From Bog-473 sp963809715 (GTDB lineage: Bacteria > Actinomycetota > Acidimicrobiia > Acidimicrobiales > RAAP-2), in the NCBI GenBank assembly GCA_963809715.1, contig CAWEKO010000002.1, positions 62,001 through 126,000 of the forward strand: a stretch of DNA of 64,000 nucleotides, given 5' to 3'. Of this stretch, positions 50,985 to 59,165 are shown piece after piece. The number at the start of each line of letters is the position of its first letter. Positions within the stretch are counted from its first letter, which is position 1. A program made the position numbers and the translations under genes. Below the pieces are notes generated by a model that saw nothing but the letters and a program-made list of their open reading frames with translations, did not search any database and had not been told where the DNA came from.

Positions 50985-51072
50985 TCGAAATGTCGGCTCT
51001 TCGGATTGTGGCGGGGTCATGCCCCTGACCAGGATCACCCTGAGCGCGACGAAGGTGCTTCAAGCTTGAGGT

Positions 51073-52140
51073 GTGACCCAACATGCAAGAAGCAACTTCG
51101 TTCTTCGCGACCATAGCGAGATCCTCGGGGCCCTCGTGGGCCTCAAAGACGTGGTCGTCCTGCACTACGAACGACGTGGGCCCGACGTTGAGTTGGCGAT
51201 CGAGCAGCTGATTCGCCAGCCGGTGCGCTGCCCGAGCTGTGCGGAGCCGGCCCAGGTCAAGGAGCGTCCGGTCGTGACCTACATCGACCTGCCCGTCTAG
51301 GGCACCCCGATGCGTCTGGGCTGGAAGAAGCACCGGATGCGCTGCGTGAACGCACGCTGCGCGAAGCGTTTCTTCGTGCTGCGCGATCACCGCATCGCGG
51401 CCAAGAACTGCCTGCTGACCACACGGGCGGCCAAGGGGGCCACCGAGCAGGTGGGCACCGGACGGACGGTCAAAGAGGTGGCCGGCGAGTTGGCCTGTGA
51501 CTGGCACACGGTCAACGACGCCGTGACCACCTATGGCAAAGCCCTGCTCGAGGCGGACCGCAAGCGCTTGAATCAGACGACGGCGATCGGACTCGACGAG
51601 ACCTCCTTCGTGCGTCTCAGCTCGCGCCACACCGACTACGTCACCACCGTGGCCGACGTGGAGAACCACCAGATCATCGAGATCCCGCCCACCCGCATAT
51701 ACACCGATGTGGCGGGCTGGATCGACCGCCAGCCTCAAGCGTGGAAAGAGCGCATTGCCTTCGGGGCCCTCGACATGAGCAACACCTATGCCGCGGTGTA
51801 CTCGGTCATGCTGCCCAAGCCCGACCAGGTGGTCGACCCGTTCCACCTGATCTCTTTGGCCAATCGCTCGACGCCATCCGCCGGTGGGTCCAGATCGAAC
51901 AGTTGGGCCACCGGGGTCGGCGCGACGATCCGCCCTATCGGGCCCGGCGTCTCTTACTCATGGGTGAAGAGAAGCTCAAGGTCGAAGCCTCAGAGCGCCT
52001 GGCCTCGCTCCTCGAGCTGGGCGATCCCGGCGCCGAGGAAGCCATTGCCTACCCTGGTCAAGGAGCGCTTGCGTGACTTCTATCGGACGGTCGATCCCGA
52101 CGCGGCCAAAGCGATGCTCACCGAGCTCCAAGCTGCGTAG
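51073..52140 (+). pseudogene. ISL3-family-like transposase, degraded
   Basis: Remnant of an ISL3-type transposase. The first part has the zinc-binding pair CPSC and CVNARC flanking the highly conserved YIDLPV-x-GTPMRLGWKKHRMR, but a TAG at 51298-51300 interrupts it. It continues through RFFVLRDHRIAAKNCLLTTR, the helix-turn-helix region KEVAGELACDWHTVNDAV and the DDE-type start TAIGLDETSFVR to VVDPFHLISLANRS, where a frameshift near 51,860 occurs (the other frame gives LDAIRRWVQIEQLGHRG). The end is truncated. A possible terminal-repeat-like sequence (GTGCTTCAAGCTTGAGG) precedes it. Non-functional. Confidence 0.82.
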
Positions 52141-52295
52141 ACAGACTCACTCAGGGCGTCATCAAGATGCTGGCAGGCGTGCGGCCTGCTACGCCTCAAC
52201 AATGCCGACTGACGCCAACGGTCCGGGGCGACCGCCTGGCGCTGAGTTTGGGAATCTCGATTCGCAACGTTCATCTCAAGGCAATTCAGCCCATA

Positions 52296-52344
52296 TCTAA
52301 GGATGTCTAAAGAATCTAAAAACCTCTAAAAGTCCTGTTATGAT
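52296..52344 (+). promoter_or_regulatory. Phased TCTAA repeats and -10 box of the AAA ATPase gene
   Basis: Four TCTAA motifs start at 52296, 52306, 52315 and 52325, about one helical turn apart, in an AT-rich stretch unlike its surroundings. A good -10 box TATGAT is at 52339-52344, 7 nt before the ATG at 52351, so the transcript is probably leaderless. The repeats sit where an activator or repressor would bind. The rest of 52141-52295 has no feature I can support. Confidence 0.5.
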
Positions 52345-52350
52345 CTGGGA

Positions 52351-53475
52351 ATGCGCAACCCTTTTAGCCCGAGCTTCGGTGTCAGTCCGCCGTTGCTTGT
52401 GGGCCGCGATGACCTCATCGAGGAGTTCGTTGAGGCCGTCGAAGACGGACCAGGAGCTGCTGCCAGGGCGACGCTGTACACCGGATCGCGGGGTGCTGGG
52501 AAGACGGTCCTGCTGAACGCAATCGAGGATCGAGCCAGAGGCAAGGATTGGCTTGTTGTTTCAGAGACGGCATCGCCCGGGTTCGTCGATCGGATCACAC
52601 GCCAGCATCTGCCGAGGCTGCTCAGTGAGTTCGACTCAAGTGCAGTTCACCGCCGATTGAGCGGTTTCAGCCTCCCGCTCGGCCCCCTCGGAAGCGCCGG
52701 GGTGACGTGGGAAACTCTCGAGTCTCACCTCGTCACGGCCGGGTTGCGGAATCAGATCGAGCTGCTCACTGACTTGCTCATCGAACGGAACTCGGGATTG
52801 CTCATAACGCTCGACGAGATTCATAAGAACCAGATCGCAGAGCTGCGCGATATGGCCACCGCTGTACAGCACGCGTTTCGAGAAGGCCGAGAACTCGCCT
52901 TCGTAGGGGCCGGACTGATGTCGGCGATCAGCGACGTTGTCAACGACGAGGTGTTGACCTTTCTGCGGCGGGCCGATCGCCATCATCTGGGATCGGTTGA
53001 CCGCATCGGCGTGCAACGTGCCATTCGCGAGCCCATTGAGATGGCCGGGCGAGTCGTGAGCACAGAGGCCCTAGATGTCATGGTCAGCGGTACTCGCGGC
53101 TATCCATTCCTCATCCAGCTTGTCGGCGCCCAGACCTGGCGACTGCATCAAAACGAGAATCAGATCACGTTGGAAGATGCTCACGAAGGGGTTTCTCGGG
53201 CGCTGAGACGACTCGGGACGTTGGTTTACGAACCCGCGCTGTCCGGTACTTCTGCCATTGACAAGACGTTCCTGCTGGCAATGGCGAAGGACGACGGTCC
53301 CTCGAAGATGGCCGACGTTCAAGAGCGGCTCGGAGTGGATGTGAACTACGCCAGCCAATACCGACTCCGCCTCATCGCCGCCGAACTCATTGAGTCGTCA
53401 AGCCATGGGTATGTAGATTTCGCTCTGCCGTATTTTCGGGAGTATCTCCGCGACGATCCCGCCGCCGCGATTTAA
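52351..53475 (+). CDS. AAA/ORC1-Cdc6-like ATPase
   Basis: P-loop ATPase of 374 residues. Walker A is LYTGSRGAGKTVLLNAIE (GSRGAGKT, about 45-52), Walker B LLITLDEIHKN (about 148-158), a sensor-like GAGLMSAI follows, and the sensor 2/lid region is RGYPFLIQLVGAQTWR. The C-terminus (MADVQERLGVDVNYASQYRLRLIAAELI) looks like a winged helix. This is the layout of bacterial ORC1/Cdc6- or STAND-related ATPases found on mobile elements, some in defence systems. It is the sole intact gene of cassette 6, with an unusual AT-rich leaderless promoter. A defence or regulatory role is only a possibility. Confidence 0.82.
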   Translation: MRNPFSPSFGVSPPLLVGRDDLIEEFVEAVEDGPGAAARATLYTGSRGAGKTVLLNAIEDRARGKDWLVVSETASPGFVDRITRQHLPRLLSEFDSSAVHRRLSGFSLPLGPLGSAGVTWETLESHLVTAGLRNQIELLTDLLIERNSGLLITLDEIHKNQIAELRDMATAVQHAFREGRELAFVGAGLMSAISDVVNDEVLTFLRRADRHHLGSVDRIGVQRAIREPIEMAGRVVSTEALDVMVSGTRGYPFLIQLVGAQTWRLHQNENQITLEDAHEGVSRALRRLGTLVYEPALSGTSAIDKTFLLAMAKDDGPSKMADVQERLGVDVNYASQYRLRLIAAELIESSSHGYVDFALPYFREYLRDDPAAAI

Positions 53476-53582
53476 CGAGATTCATAGTCGACAATCCAGG
53501 CCGCACCGATCGCATGGCTCGTCGAGGATCCTGCGGGTTACCAACGTCGACGGTCGAGGGTTGCGAGCCTCGCTAGGCCCGA

Positions 53583-53738
53583 TAGTAGAGCGTTCTACTA
53601 GAGGTGCGAACTTGATGAACGGGCTGGAAAACTGGGTGGACGATGCTGCATCTTGGAAGACCTGCCGGACCACTTGGTACGAAAACCACCACCCTTTTGC
53701 CAAGGTGAGGGTCGCGGGTTCGAATCCCGTCTTCCGCT
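53583..53738 (+). repeat. tRNA-Gly-derived attachment element, copy 5
   Basis: Right end of cassette 6. Palindrome with one change (TAGTAGAGCGTTCTACTA, 53583-53600), arm with GGGCTGGAAAACTGGGTGG, tRNA fragment 53690-53738. After CACC it reads CTTTTGCCAAGG, i.e. extra C/T residues at the left edge of the anticodon loop as in copy 2, while the right part is perfect to CGCT. Confidence 0.78.
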
Positions 53739-54066
53739 GTCGAGACGCCGTCTTCTAGCTGGGCTGGGCAAATGCGAACCCGCTTGCCGGTTCAGTTCAC
53801 TGTTTCTGCCCATCAGTTGCCCATCACGGGACAAAGCTGGAGAGTTTGCCCGTGCAGGGACCGAACGACACCAGCTCCAACTCACATAAGGGTTGGATTA
53901 GCTATCGGGATCGCATCACATACCGCGAGGCATTCCGTCGGGACTGCGACCACACGAATAGCTCGATCGGTACGGAAATCGATCTCGAAATAGTTATTAA
54001 CAGTGATGTGGCGCTCGATAGTTGGCGCTCGCCGCGAAGGGTTGCAGATTCCGATGACGGAGCCTG
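53739..54066. other. Intergenic, no gene recognised
   Basis: About 330 nt between copy 5 and the minus-strand secreted protein gene. Open frames are short and compositionally unconvincing. It is more AT-rich than the chromosome to the left (for example GAAATAGTTATTAACAGTG near 53,987) and may contain a terminator or decayed sequence, but I see no clear hairpin or motif. Confidence 0.4.
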
Positions 54067-55293
54067 CTATCGCCCTGCAAGTATCAACGTGCGAAGAGAT
54101 CCCGACGTACTCCCGCGATGCCCCGCCGCGACACAACTGCTCGCGCCGGAGCAGAACACTCCGCTCAACGCGTTGTCAGTGGTTTTCAGATTTGGGCTGG
54201 GTGTTAGTGACCAGTCGGTGCCGTCCCAAGACTCAATCAGGGTCTGGTCTGCTGAGGGGTCCTCATTCGACGTGTTGTTGTACGACCCGACAGCTACACA
54301 GCTGATGGCGCTAGAGCAAGAAACACCAGTGACGTCGTTGTAGTCGGTGCCCGGATTGGGACTGGCCGTGAGGCTCCAGGCGGTGCCATCCCATGACTCC
54401 GTCAGGGATTGGCTATTTTGAAACTGGTTCATGTAGTCGAAACCAACCGCCATGCAGCTGGTTGAACTGACGCACGACACGCTCCTGAGGAAGTTATTGA
54501 GCGTGGGACCTTCATTGTTTTGGTTGGGGCTGGGAACGACGGACCAGCTCGCTCCGTCCCATGACTCAATCAAGGTCTGGTACGCGACCCCATTCCAGTA
54601 GTAGCCGACGGCGTTGCAGCTTGTTGTGCTCGAGCACGAAACGCTGAAGAGGAGGTTGTCGCCGGAACTCTGATTCGGGCTGGGCTCAATCGACCAAGTC
54701 GCGCCGTCCCAGGACTCGACCAGAGTTTGAGGCACGTCTTCTCCAGCCCCTTGGACTTCATGGAACCCGACCGCTACGCAGCTAGTGGCGCTGACGCACG
54801 ATACGTCCAGAAGCTCGTTCTGAATGCTGCCCGGACTCGGGCTTGGAGAAACGGACCACATGCTTCCGTCCCAGGCCTCGATGAGCGGCTGCAGGGCGGC
54901 GTTGTTGCCGTAGTAACCCACTGCGGTGCAATTCGTCGAGCTGGAACATGAAACATCCTGAAGGACATTGGTAGAGCTGCCCGGGTAAGGGGTGTGGACT
55001 ATCGACCACGTGTTTCCATTCAAGGATTCCACCAAGGGTTTACTTCTTTGGTTGGAGATGGTGCTGTGCGAACCCACTGCAACGCAATCGGTAGAGCTGA
55101 CGCAGGACACTCCACTCAGGACGTTGTTCTGCTCGCCATTGTGATTCGGGGTGCCCATATGGACCCATTGCGACGGCGCCGCTTCGGCCGGTCGAGGAAG
55201 CAACATTGCTCCGCCTAGCGACCCGATCACAGCGAGACAGCTGAGAAAGCTAACGGCCATTCTTCCTGGCGCAGGTCGACGAATTGCCGGCAT
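54067..55293 (-). CDS. Secreted propeller-like protein with SSTDCVAVG repeats
   Basis: Exported protein of 408 residues started at ATG 55293. Signal peptide: RRPAPGRMAVSFLSCLAVIG to cleavage near AEA. The rest is about seven repeats of about 50 residues with the pattern LSGVSCVSSTDCVAVGS, then LVESWDGATWSIEPSPNP. Each repeat has a Cys pair six residues apart, probably a disulfide. The WDG.TWS motif suggests a beta-propeller or similar all-beta surface protein, known from several actinobacterial groups without a function. It is the only gene of cassette 7. The frame stays open upstream through copy 6, but that stretch is not protein-like. Confidence 0.82.
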   Translation of the reverse strand: MPAIRRPAPGRMAVSFLSCLAVIGSLGGAMLLPRPAEAAPSQWVHMGTPNHNGEQNNVLSGVSCVSSTDCVAVGSHSTISNQRSKPLVESLNGNTWSIVHTPYPGSSTNVLQDVSCSSSTNCTAVGYYGNNAALQPLIEAWDGSMWSVSPSPSPGSIQNELLDVSCVSATSCVAVGFHEVQGAGEDVPQTLVESWDGATWSIEPSPNQSSGDNLLFSVSCSSTTSCNAVGYYWNGVAYQTLIESWDGASWSVVPSPNQNNEGPTLNNFLRSVSCVSSTSCMAVGFDYMNQFQNSQSLTESWDGTAWSLTASPNPGTDYNDVTGVSCSSAISCVAVGSYNNTSNEDPSADQTLIESWDGTDWSLTPSPNLKTTDNALSGVFCSGASSCVAAGHRGSTSGSLRTLILAGR

Positions 55294-55807
55294 CTCGTTA
55301 CCTCTGTTTCGTCGCTTTGGCGTCGCGAATCGGGCAGCAACTCGGCGCTCATTTGTTCGATTGCATTCTAAGCAACCTATCAATGCCGGGCGCTGATCAA
55401 CCGCAAAGGACGCGATGGAAACTATGCGCCCAGCGACTTTCCCATCGTCTTCCTGACCACCTCCCCACACACCACGCGGGCCGCTGCGCCTTGGTGACCG
55501 GCGCCGAGGTGATCGGCCTGGGCAGTCCTCTGCGTGGAGCCATCGCCCGGTCGCCCTGAGCACACACGTCCCATCGCCGGACTGGGACTGTCGGCGCTTC
55601 ACGGTATCAAATCGCGGGATCGGCTCACCAGGAGTACTTTGCACTTCGCGTTCGTTGAGGTTCGCGATCCGGGCGAAACCCGCCAGAACCTCTAGGGATG
55701 CTTTGGGAGTCAATGCCCCCATGCCCGCATACCGACTCGATCGAGCGTTATGGGCTGGACGATCTGCCCGACCCGACCGGCCGCAACGCGTTAAGCCCTT
55801 AGGTCGA
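55294..55807. other. Intergenic, no gene recognised
   Basis: About 500 nt upstream of the secreted protein gene and before copy 6. It should hold that gene's promoter. Short open frames (for example around 55,415-55,560, ending LGSPLRGAIARSP) have no recognisable family and may be decayed coding sequence. Confidence 0.4.
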
Positions 55808-55961
55808 TAGTGGACCGCTCTACTACAGGGGCGAACGCGACGGACGAGGTGGAAACGGGCTGGACGGAACAGCACGACGGGGAGCGAGACGGACGGCCGA
55901 GACGAAAACCACCACCTTGCCAAGGTGAGAGTCGCGGGTTCGAATCCCGTCTTCCGCTCCA
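55808..55961 (+). repeat. tRNA-Gly-derived attachment element, copy 6
   Basis: Right end of cassette 7. Palindrome with two changes (TAGTGGACCGCTCTACTA, 55808-55825), arm GGACGAGGTGGAAACGGGC and TGGACGGAACAGCACGACGG, tRNA fragment 55913-55961 with CCA and one change (GAGAGTCG for GAGGGTCG). The native-like flank TAGCAGGTCAGGGGC follows. The arm is the closest match to the half element at 47628. Confidence 0.83.
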
Positions 55962-56108
55962 TTGTAGCAGGTCAGGGGCGGTTTCTCAACCTCAGACGAA
56001 TTTGAGGCTCTTCCGGCTTCGGAGGGATCTCACGACCCAGGTGACCAAGAGGTCTGAGGATCAGGCGGCATCCACCGCGTAAGCACAGAGGCGCTTCAGT
56101 TTCAATGT

Positions 56109-56820
56109 GTGAAAAAGAAGATCCTCCACGCCTCTGTGTATTTCGATCCTAACGAGATCGTCTCCCACCTCGTTGGGCTCAAAGATGTCCGTGTCCTTTC
56201 CTATGCGCGGCGAGGTCCAGCCGGTGAGATCACGATCGAGCAACTGGTCAGTGACGTTGCCTGCCCCGAGTGCGGGGGGCGGGCCTGGGTCAAGGACCGC
56301 CCGGTGGTCTCCTATGTCGACCTGCCCTTTGGCGGGGTGCCCATGACAATCCGCTGGAAGAAGCACCGCCTCGTCTGTCCCAATCCTGTCTGCGGCGAGG
56401 GTTCGTTCACGCTGCGCGATCATCGGATCGCGGCGAAGGGTTGCATGCTCACGACGAGGGGAGCCAAGTGGGTGGTCAAACAGATCGGAGCGGGCGAGAC
56501 CATCTCGCACCTGGCCCGCGAGCTCGGGTGCTGCTGGGACGCCGTCAACGCGGCCATGCGCATCTACGGCGCTGCCCTCTTGGCCGCGGACACCAATCGC
56601 TTGAAAGAGACCACGGCGATCGGCCTCGACGAGACGCTCTTTGTGCGCGCCGGCCCGTTCAAGGCCAAGACCTGGTCGACCACAGTCTGCGACGTGGCCA
56701 ACCACGCCCTCATCGATGTGCTCGCCACCAGGGACTTCACCGCGGTGGCGGGCCGGCTGCGCCGCCAGCCCCACCACGTCAAGGAGCGCCTCGAGTACGG
56801 CTGCTTGGACATGTCACGTT
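56109..56820 (+). pseudogene. ISL3-family-like transposase, 3' truncated
   Basis: Homologue of the remnant at 51073, better preserved but cut short. It has CPEC and CPNPVC zinc-ligand pairs, YVDLPFGGVPMTIRWKKHRL, FTLRDHRIAAKGCMLTTRGA, and TAIGLDETLFVRAGPF with the first DDE aspartate. It ends at LEYGCLDMS, after which the sequence changes to an unrelated ECF sigma promoter region. The rest of the catalytic domain is missing, so it is inactive. A terminal-repeat-like GCGCTTCAGTTTCAATG precedes it, similar to the one before the other remnant. Confidence 0.83.
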
Positions 56821-56849
56821 GCGTCAGAAGTGATGACCAGGGGCCCGTC

Positions 56850-56913
56850 ACCTGGCCGAAGGTTTCCGGGCCAGGTTGAAACTTTTTGGGCCCTGGCACG
56901 CGACAGTTGAGGT
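56850..56913 (+). promoter_or_regulatory. Candidate ECF promoter and inverted repeat before the sigma gene
   Basis: An 8-nt inverted repeat, ACCTGGCC (56850-56857) and GGCCAGGT (56869-56876), overlaps TTGAAAC (56876-56882). A further CGACA lies about 17 nt on (near 56901). GAAAC/CGACA-like boxes suit an autoregulated ECF sigma factor. The assignment rests on position and pattern only. Confidence 0.35.
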
Positions 56914-57450
56914 ATGGAGGCTCTCCGGAGCGACGAAACGCTGCTGGTCGCCGTCGCCGAAGGCGACATCGGCGCCTTCCGCGCGCTCTACGACCGCCAT
57001 GCAGGCTGGCTCGCGCTTCGGCTCGCCCGCCGCTGCAATGACCGTGACCTCGTGGCGGACGCCGTCCAGGACACCTTTGTCGTGGTCTGGCAGAAACCGC
57101 GGGGCTTCCGTGGTGACGGCGACATCGCGGCGTGGCTGTGGGGCATAGCGTTCCGCCGGCTGATTGGCCGCCTCCGCCAGCGGACCGACGTGGTGGCCAT
57201 GCTCGCGAGCGCCGGGACCACGCCGGCGGCGGAGGACCAAGTCCTGCTGTCGGTCGAGTACGGCGACTTGGGCCAGGCTCTGGCCCGGCTGTCACCGGAG
57301 ATGCGCGCCGTCATCCAGGCCGTTGTGCTGGACGGCCTGACCGCCAAGGAAGCTGCGCGGCTGCTGCGCGTGCCGGTGAGCAGCGTCAAGACCCGGCTCT
57401 ACCGGGCCAAGGCGCACCTGGGATCGACGCTAGCGGAGGGACTGACATGA
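56914..57450 (+). CDS. ECF-type RNA polymerase sigma factor
   Basis: Sigma-70 family factor of 178 residues. Region 2 spans ALYDRHAGWLALRLARRCND, RDLVADAVQDTFVVVWQ and FRGDGDIAAWLWGIAFRRLI. Region 4 contains LSPEMRAVIQAVVLDGLTAK, EAARLLRVPVSSVKTRLYRA. It directs transcription of a small regulon, presumably including this operon. The stop overlaps the ATG of the anti-sigma-like gene (ATGA). Order sigma, anti-sigma, ABC ATPase, permeases is a known actinobacterial arrangement for stress- or antibiotic-responsive exporters. Confidence 0.93.
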   Translation: MEALRSDETLLVAVAEGDIGAFRALYDRHAGWLALRLARRCNDRDLVADAVQDTFVVVWQKPRGFRGDGDIAAWLWGIAFRRLIGRLRQRTDVVAMLASAGTTPAAEDQVLLSVEYGDLGQALARLSPEMRAVIQAVVLDGLTAKEAARLLRVPVSSVKTRLYRAKAHLGSTLAEGLT

Positions 57451-57753
57451 TCGGTTGGCACGTCGACGACGAGACACTGCGACGCTACGTCGAACGGACC
57501 GACTCGGTGGCCGAGGGCGCCTCGGTCGAGCAGCACGTGCTGACCTGCGCGCTCTGCCGGGCTCGGGTCAACGCCGCGGCTACCGCGGTCGCCCCCGTCG
57601 CCGTCGATCTCGCTGCGGTGTGGGACCGCACGCGTGACGCCGTCGAGGTACCACGCCCGTCCGTGTTCGAGCGGCTGCTGAGCGCTGCCGGGCTCCCGGC
57701 CCACGAAGCCCGGCTGGTCGCGTTGGCCAGCGCGCTGCCGCGCCGTATGGCTC
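57447..57753 (+). CDS. Anti-sigma factor, N-terminal zinc-finger part (frameshifted)
   Basis: Start of a zf-HC2-like anti-sigma factor: DDETLRRYVERTDSVAEGAS and VEQHVLTCALCRARVNAAA, giving the H-x3-C-x2-C zinc site, then VFERLLSAAGLPAHEARLVA. At about 57,738 the frame shifts; removing one C in CTGCCGCGCC yields ALRAVWLLGVAAVLAFA and joins the membrane part at 57754-58281. The complete protein would have about 277 residues and hold the sigma factor at the membrane until a signal arrives. The apparent read-through of this frame into the ABC gene is not protein-like. Confidence 0.72.
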
Positions 57754-58281
57754 TTGGGCGTGGCCGCGGTCCTCGCGTTCGCCGCTCTCGCAGCGGCGAT
57801 CGGGCACGCCCGCGGACTCTGGTACTTCTTGGCCGTGGCACCGCTCGCGCCGTGCCTGCTGGTCGCGTTCAGCTACGACCGGCGGATGGACCCCGCCCTC
57901 GCACCGGAGACGGTCACGCCCTACCCCGCGCTGCGTCTCATCTTGCTGCGCACGATCGCGGTACTCGCCCTCGCGCTTCCGGCTGTGTTGCTGCTGGGGC
58001 TGGTCGTGCCGGGCGAGGCGCCGTTCGCCTGGCTGCTGCCGGCGGTCGGCTTCGTCGCGGTGGTGCTGGCAGCGTCCACATGGGTCAGCCCGCTGAACGC
58101 AGCCATGGTCGTCAGCGCCGCCTGGCTCATGACGGTCTGGCTACTGGCCACAAGGTTGGCTTCGCCGACCGCAGTGCTCCAGACCCGGATCCAAGTGGCA
58201 TTCCTGGTGCTGGCCACAGCAGCGTTCGGGATCTTTCTGGTACGCCGGCGCCACCTGCGCCAACTTCGACCCTGGAGGTAA
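57754..58281 (+). CDS. Anti-sigma factor, C-terminal membrane part (frameshifted)
   Basis: Continuation of the gene at 57447 in the +1 frame. About 175 residues with five to six transmembrane helices (AAVLAFAALAAAIGHARGLW, LPAVLLLGLVVPG, IQVAFLVLATAAFGIFLV) ending in a basic tail (RRRHLRQLRPWR). Fused in frame to the zinc finger it is a typical membrane anti-sigma factor. The TTG at 57754 is not a convincing start on its own. The ABC ATPase gene begins 5 nt after the stop. Confidence 0.75.
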   Translation: MGVAAVLAFAALAAAIGHARGLWYFLAVAPLAPCLLVAFSYDRRMDPALAPETVTPYPALRLILLRTIAVLALALPAVLLLGLVVPGEAPFAWLLPAVGFVAVVLAASTWVSPLNAAMVVSAAWLMTVWLLATRLASPTAVLQTRIQVAFLVLATAAFGIFLVRRRHLRQLRPWR

Positions 58282-58286
58282 CGGCG

Positions 58287-59165
58287 ATGACGGCATCGAT
58301 CAGCTTGCGGGGCGTCGGGCGAACATTCGGTCCTACCCGGGCTCTCGCCGACGTCGACCTGGACTTGGAGCCCGGCGTGATCGGGCTGCTCGGCCCGAAC
58401 GGCGCAGGCAAGACCACCCTGTTGCGGCTGATGGCCACTGCGCTTCCGTTCAGTCAGGGAGAGGCACGCGTGCTGGGCCGGGACCCCGAGGTTCCGATCG
58501 AACGCACCGACATCCGCCGTCGGTTGGGCTACCTGCCCCAAGAGGTCGGGTTCCCGCGTGGCTTCACTGCGTTCGCGTTCGTCGACTACATCGCGCTGCT
58601 CAAGGAGTGGACCGAGCCGGACGCACGGCACGCGGAAGTGCGCCGGGTACTCGACCAGGTCGGACTGTCCGACGTCACGACGAAGCGGATCCGGGCCATG
58701 TCCGGCGGCCAGCGGCGACGGGTCGCGCTGGCGCAGGCCCTGCTCGGGTCGCCGCCGGTGCTCATCCTGGACGAGCCGACCGCCGGAGTCGACCCGGAAC
58801 AGCGCGTCACGCTGCGGACGGTACTCGCGGAGATCGCGCGAACGTCCATCGTGCTCCTGTCCACCCATCAGACCGAGGACGTCGAGGCCCTGTGCGAGCG
58901 CGTCATCGTGCTGGACCGTGGCCGGGTCCGGTACGACGGCCAGGTCACCGAACTCGTCAGCCGGGCCGCCGGTCGGGTCTGGCTCGCCGACCAACCCGAC
59001 CCGGCGGCGACTGTCTCCTGGCGGACTGGTACCGGACGGTACCGCAACCTCGCCGCACACCCGCGTGGCGGCGTCGAACATGTCGAACCGACCCTCGAAG
59101 ACGCGTATCTGCTGCTGCGCGGCGAGCTGTTGGACAGCGAGCCGGGCCAAGAGGTGGCGGAGTGA
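58287..59165 (+). CDS. ABC transporter ATP-binding protein
   Basis: ATPase of 292 residues in the DrrA/CcmA-like class that drives export of drugs, lipids or peptides. Walker A is LLGPNGAGKTTLL (about 34-46), the signature is MSGGQRRRVALAQAL (about 137-151), Walker B VLILDEPTAGVDPEQ, and the switch His is in STHQTED. The C-terminal about 70 residues (VWLADQPDPAATVSWRTG) are a regulatory or substrate-contact extension. ATG follows GGAGG. GTGA overlap with the next permease gene. Confidence 0.93.
   Translation: MTASISLRGVGRTFGPTRALADVDLDLEPGVIGLLGPNGAGKTTLLRLMATALPFSQGEARVLGRDPEVPIERTDIRRRLGYLPQEVGFPRGFTAFAFVDYIALLKEWTEPDARHAEVRRVLDQVGLSDVTTKRIRAMSGGQRRRVALAQALLGSPPVLILDEPTAGVDPEQRVTLRTVLAEIARTSIVLLSTHQTEDVEALCERVIVLDRGRVRYDGQVTELVSRAAGRVWLADQPDPAATVSWRTGTGRYRNLAAHPRGGVEHVEPTLEDAYLLLRGELLDSEPGQEVAE

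Noticed and set aside
55913..55962. Minus-strand frames reading GFEPATLTLAR or EDGIRTRDPHLGKV over the tRNA fragments (near 40,700, 41,900, 50,960, 53,720, 55,940 and 61,210)
   Set aside because: These are antisense translations of the tRNA-Gly 3' end, a known source of spurious proteins; they recur only because the tRNA fragment recurs.
51073..56820. Active insertion sequences
   Set aside because: Both ISL3-like genes are disrupted or truncated and no matching right-end terminal repeats were found.
57132..59165. One continuous frame that would fuse the anti-sigma finger to the ABC ATPase
   Set aside because: The middle (about 57,760-58,286) is Arg/Ala/Gly-rich shadow sequence, while another frame there encodes membrane helices; a frameshift explains it better.
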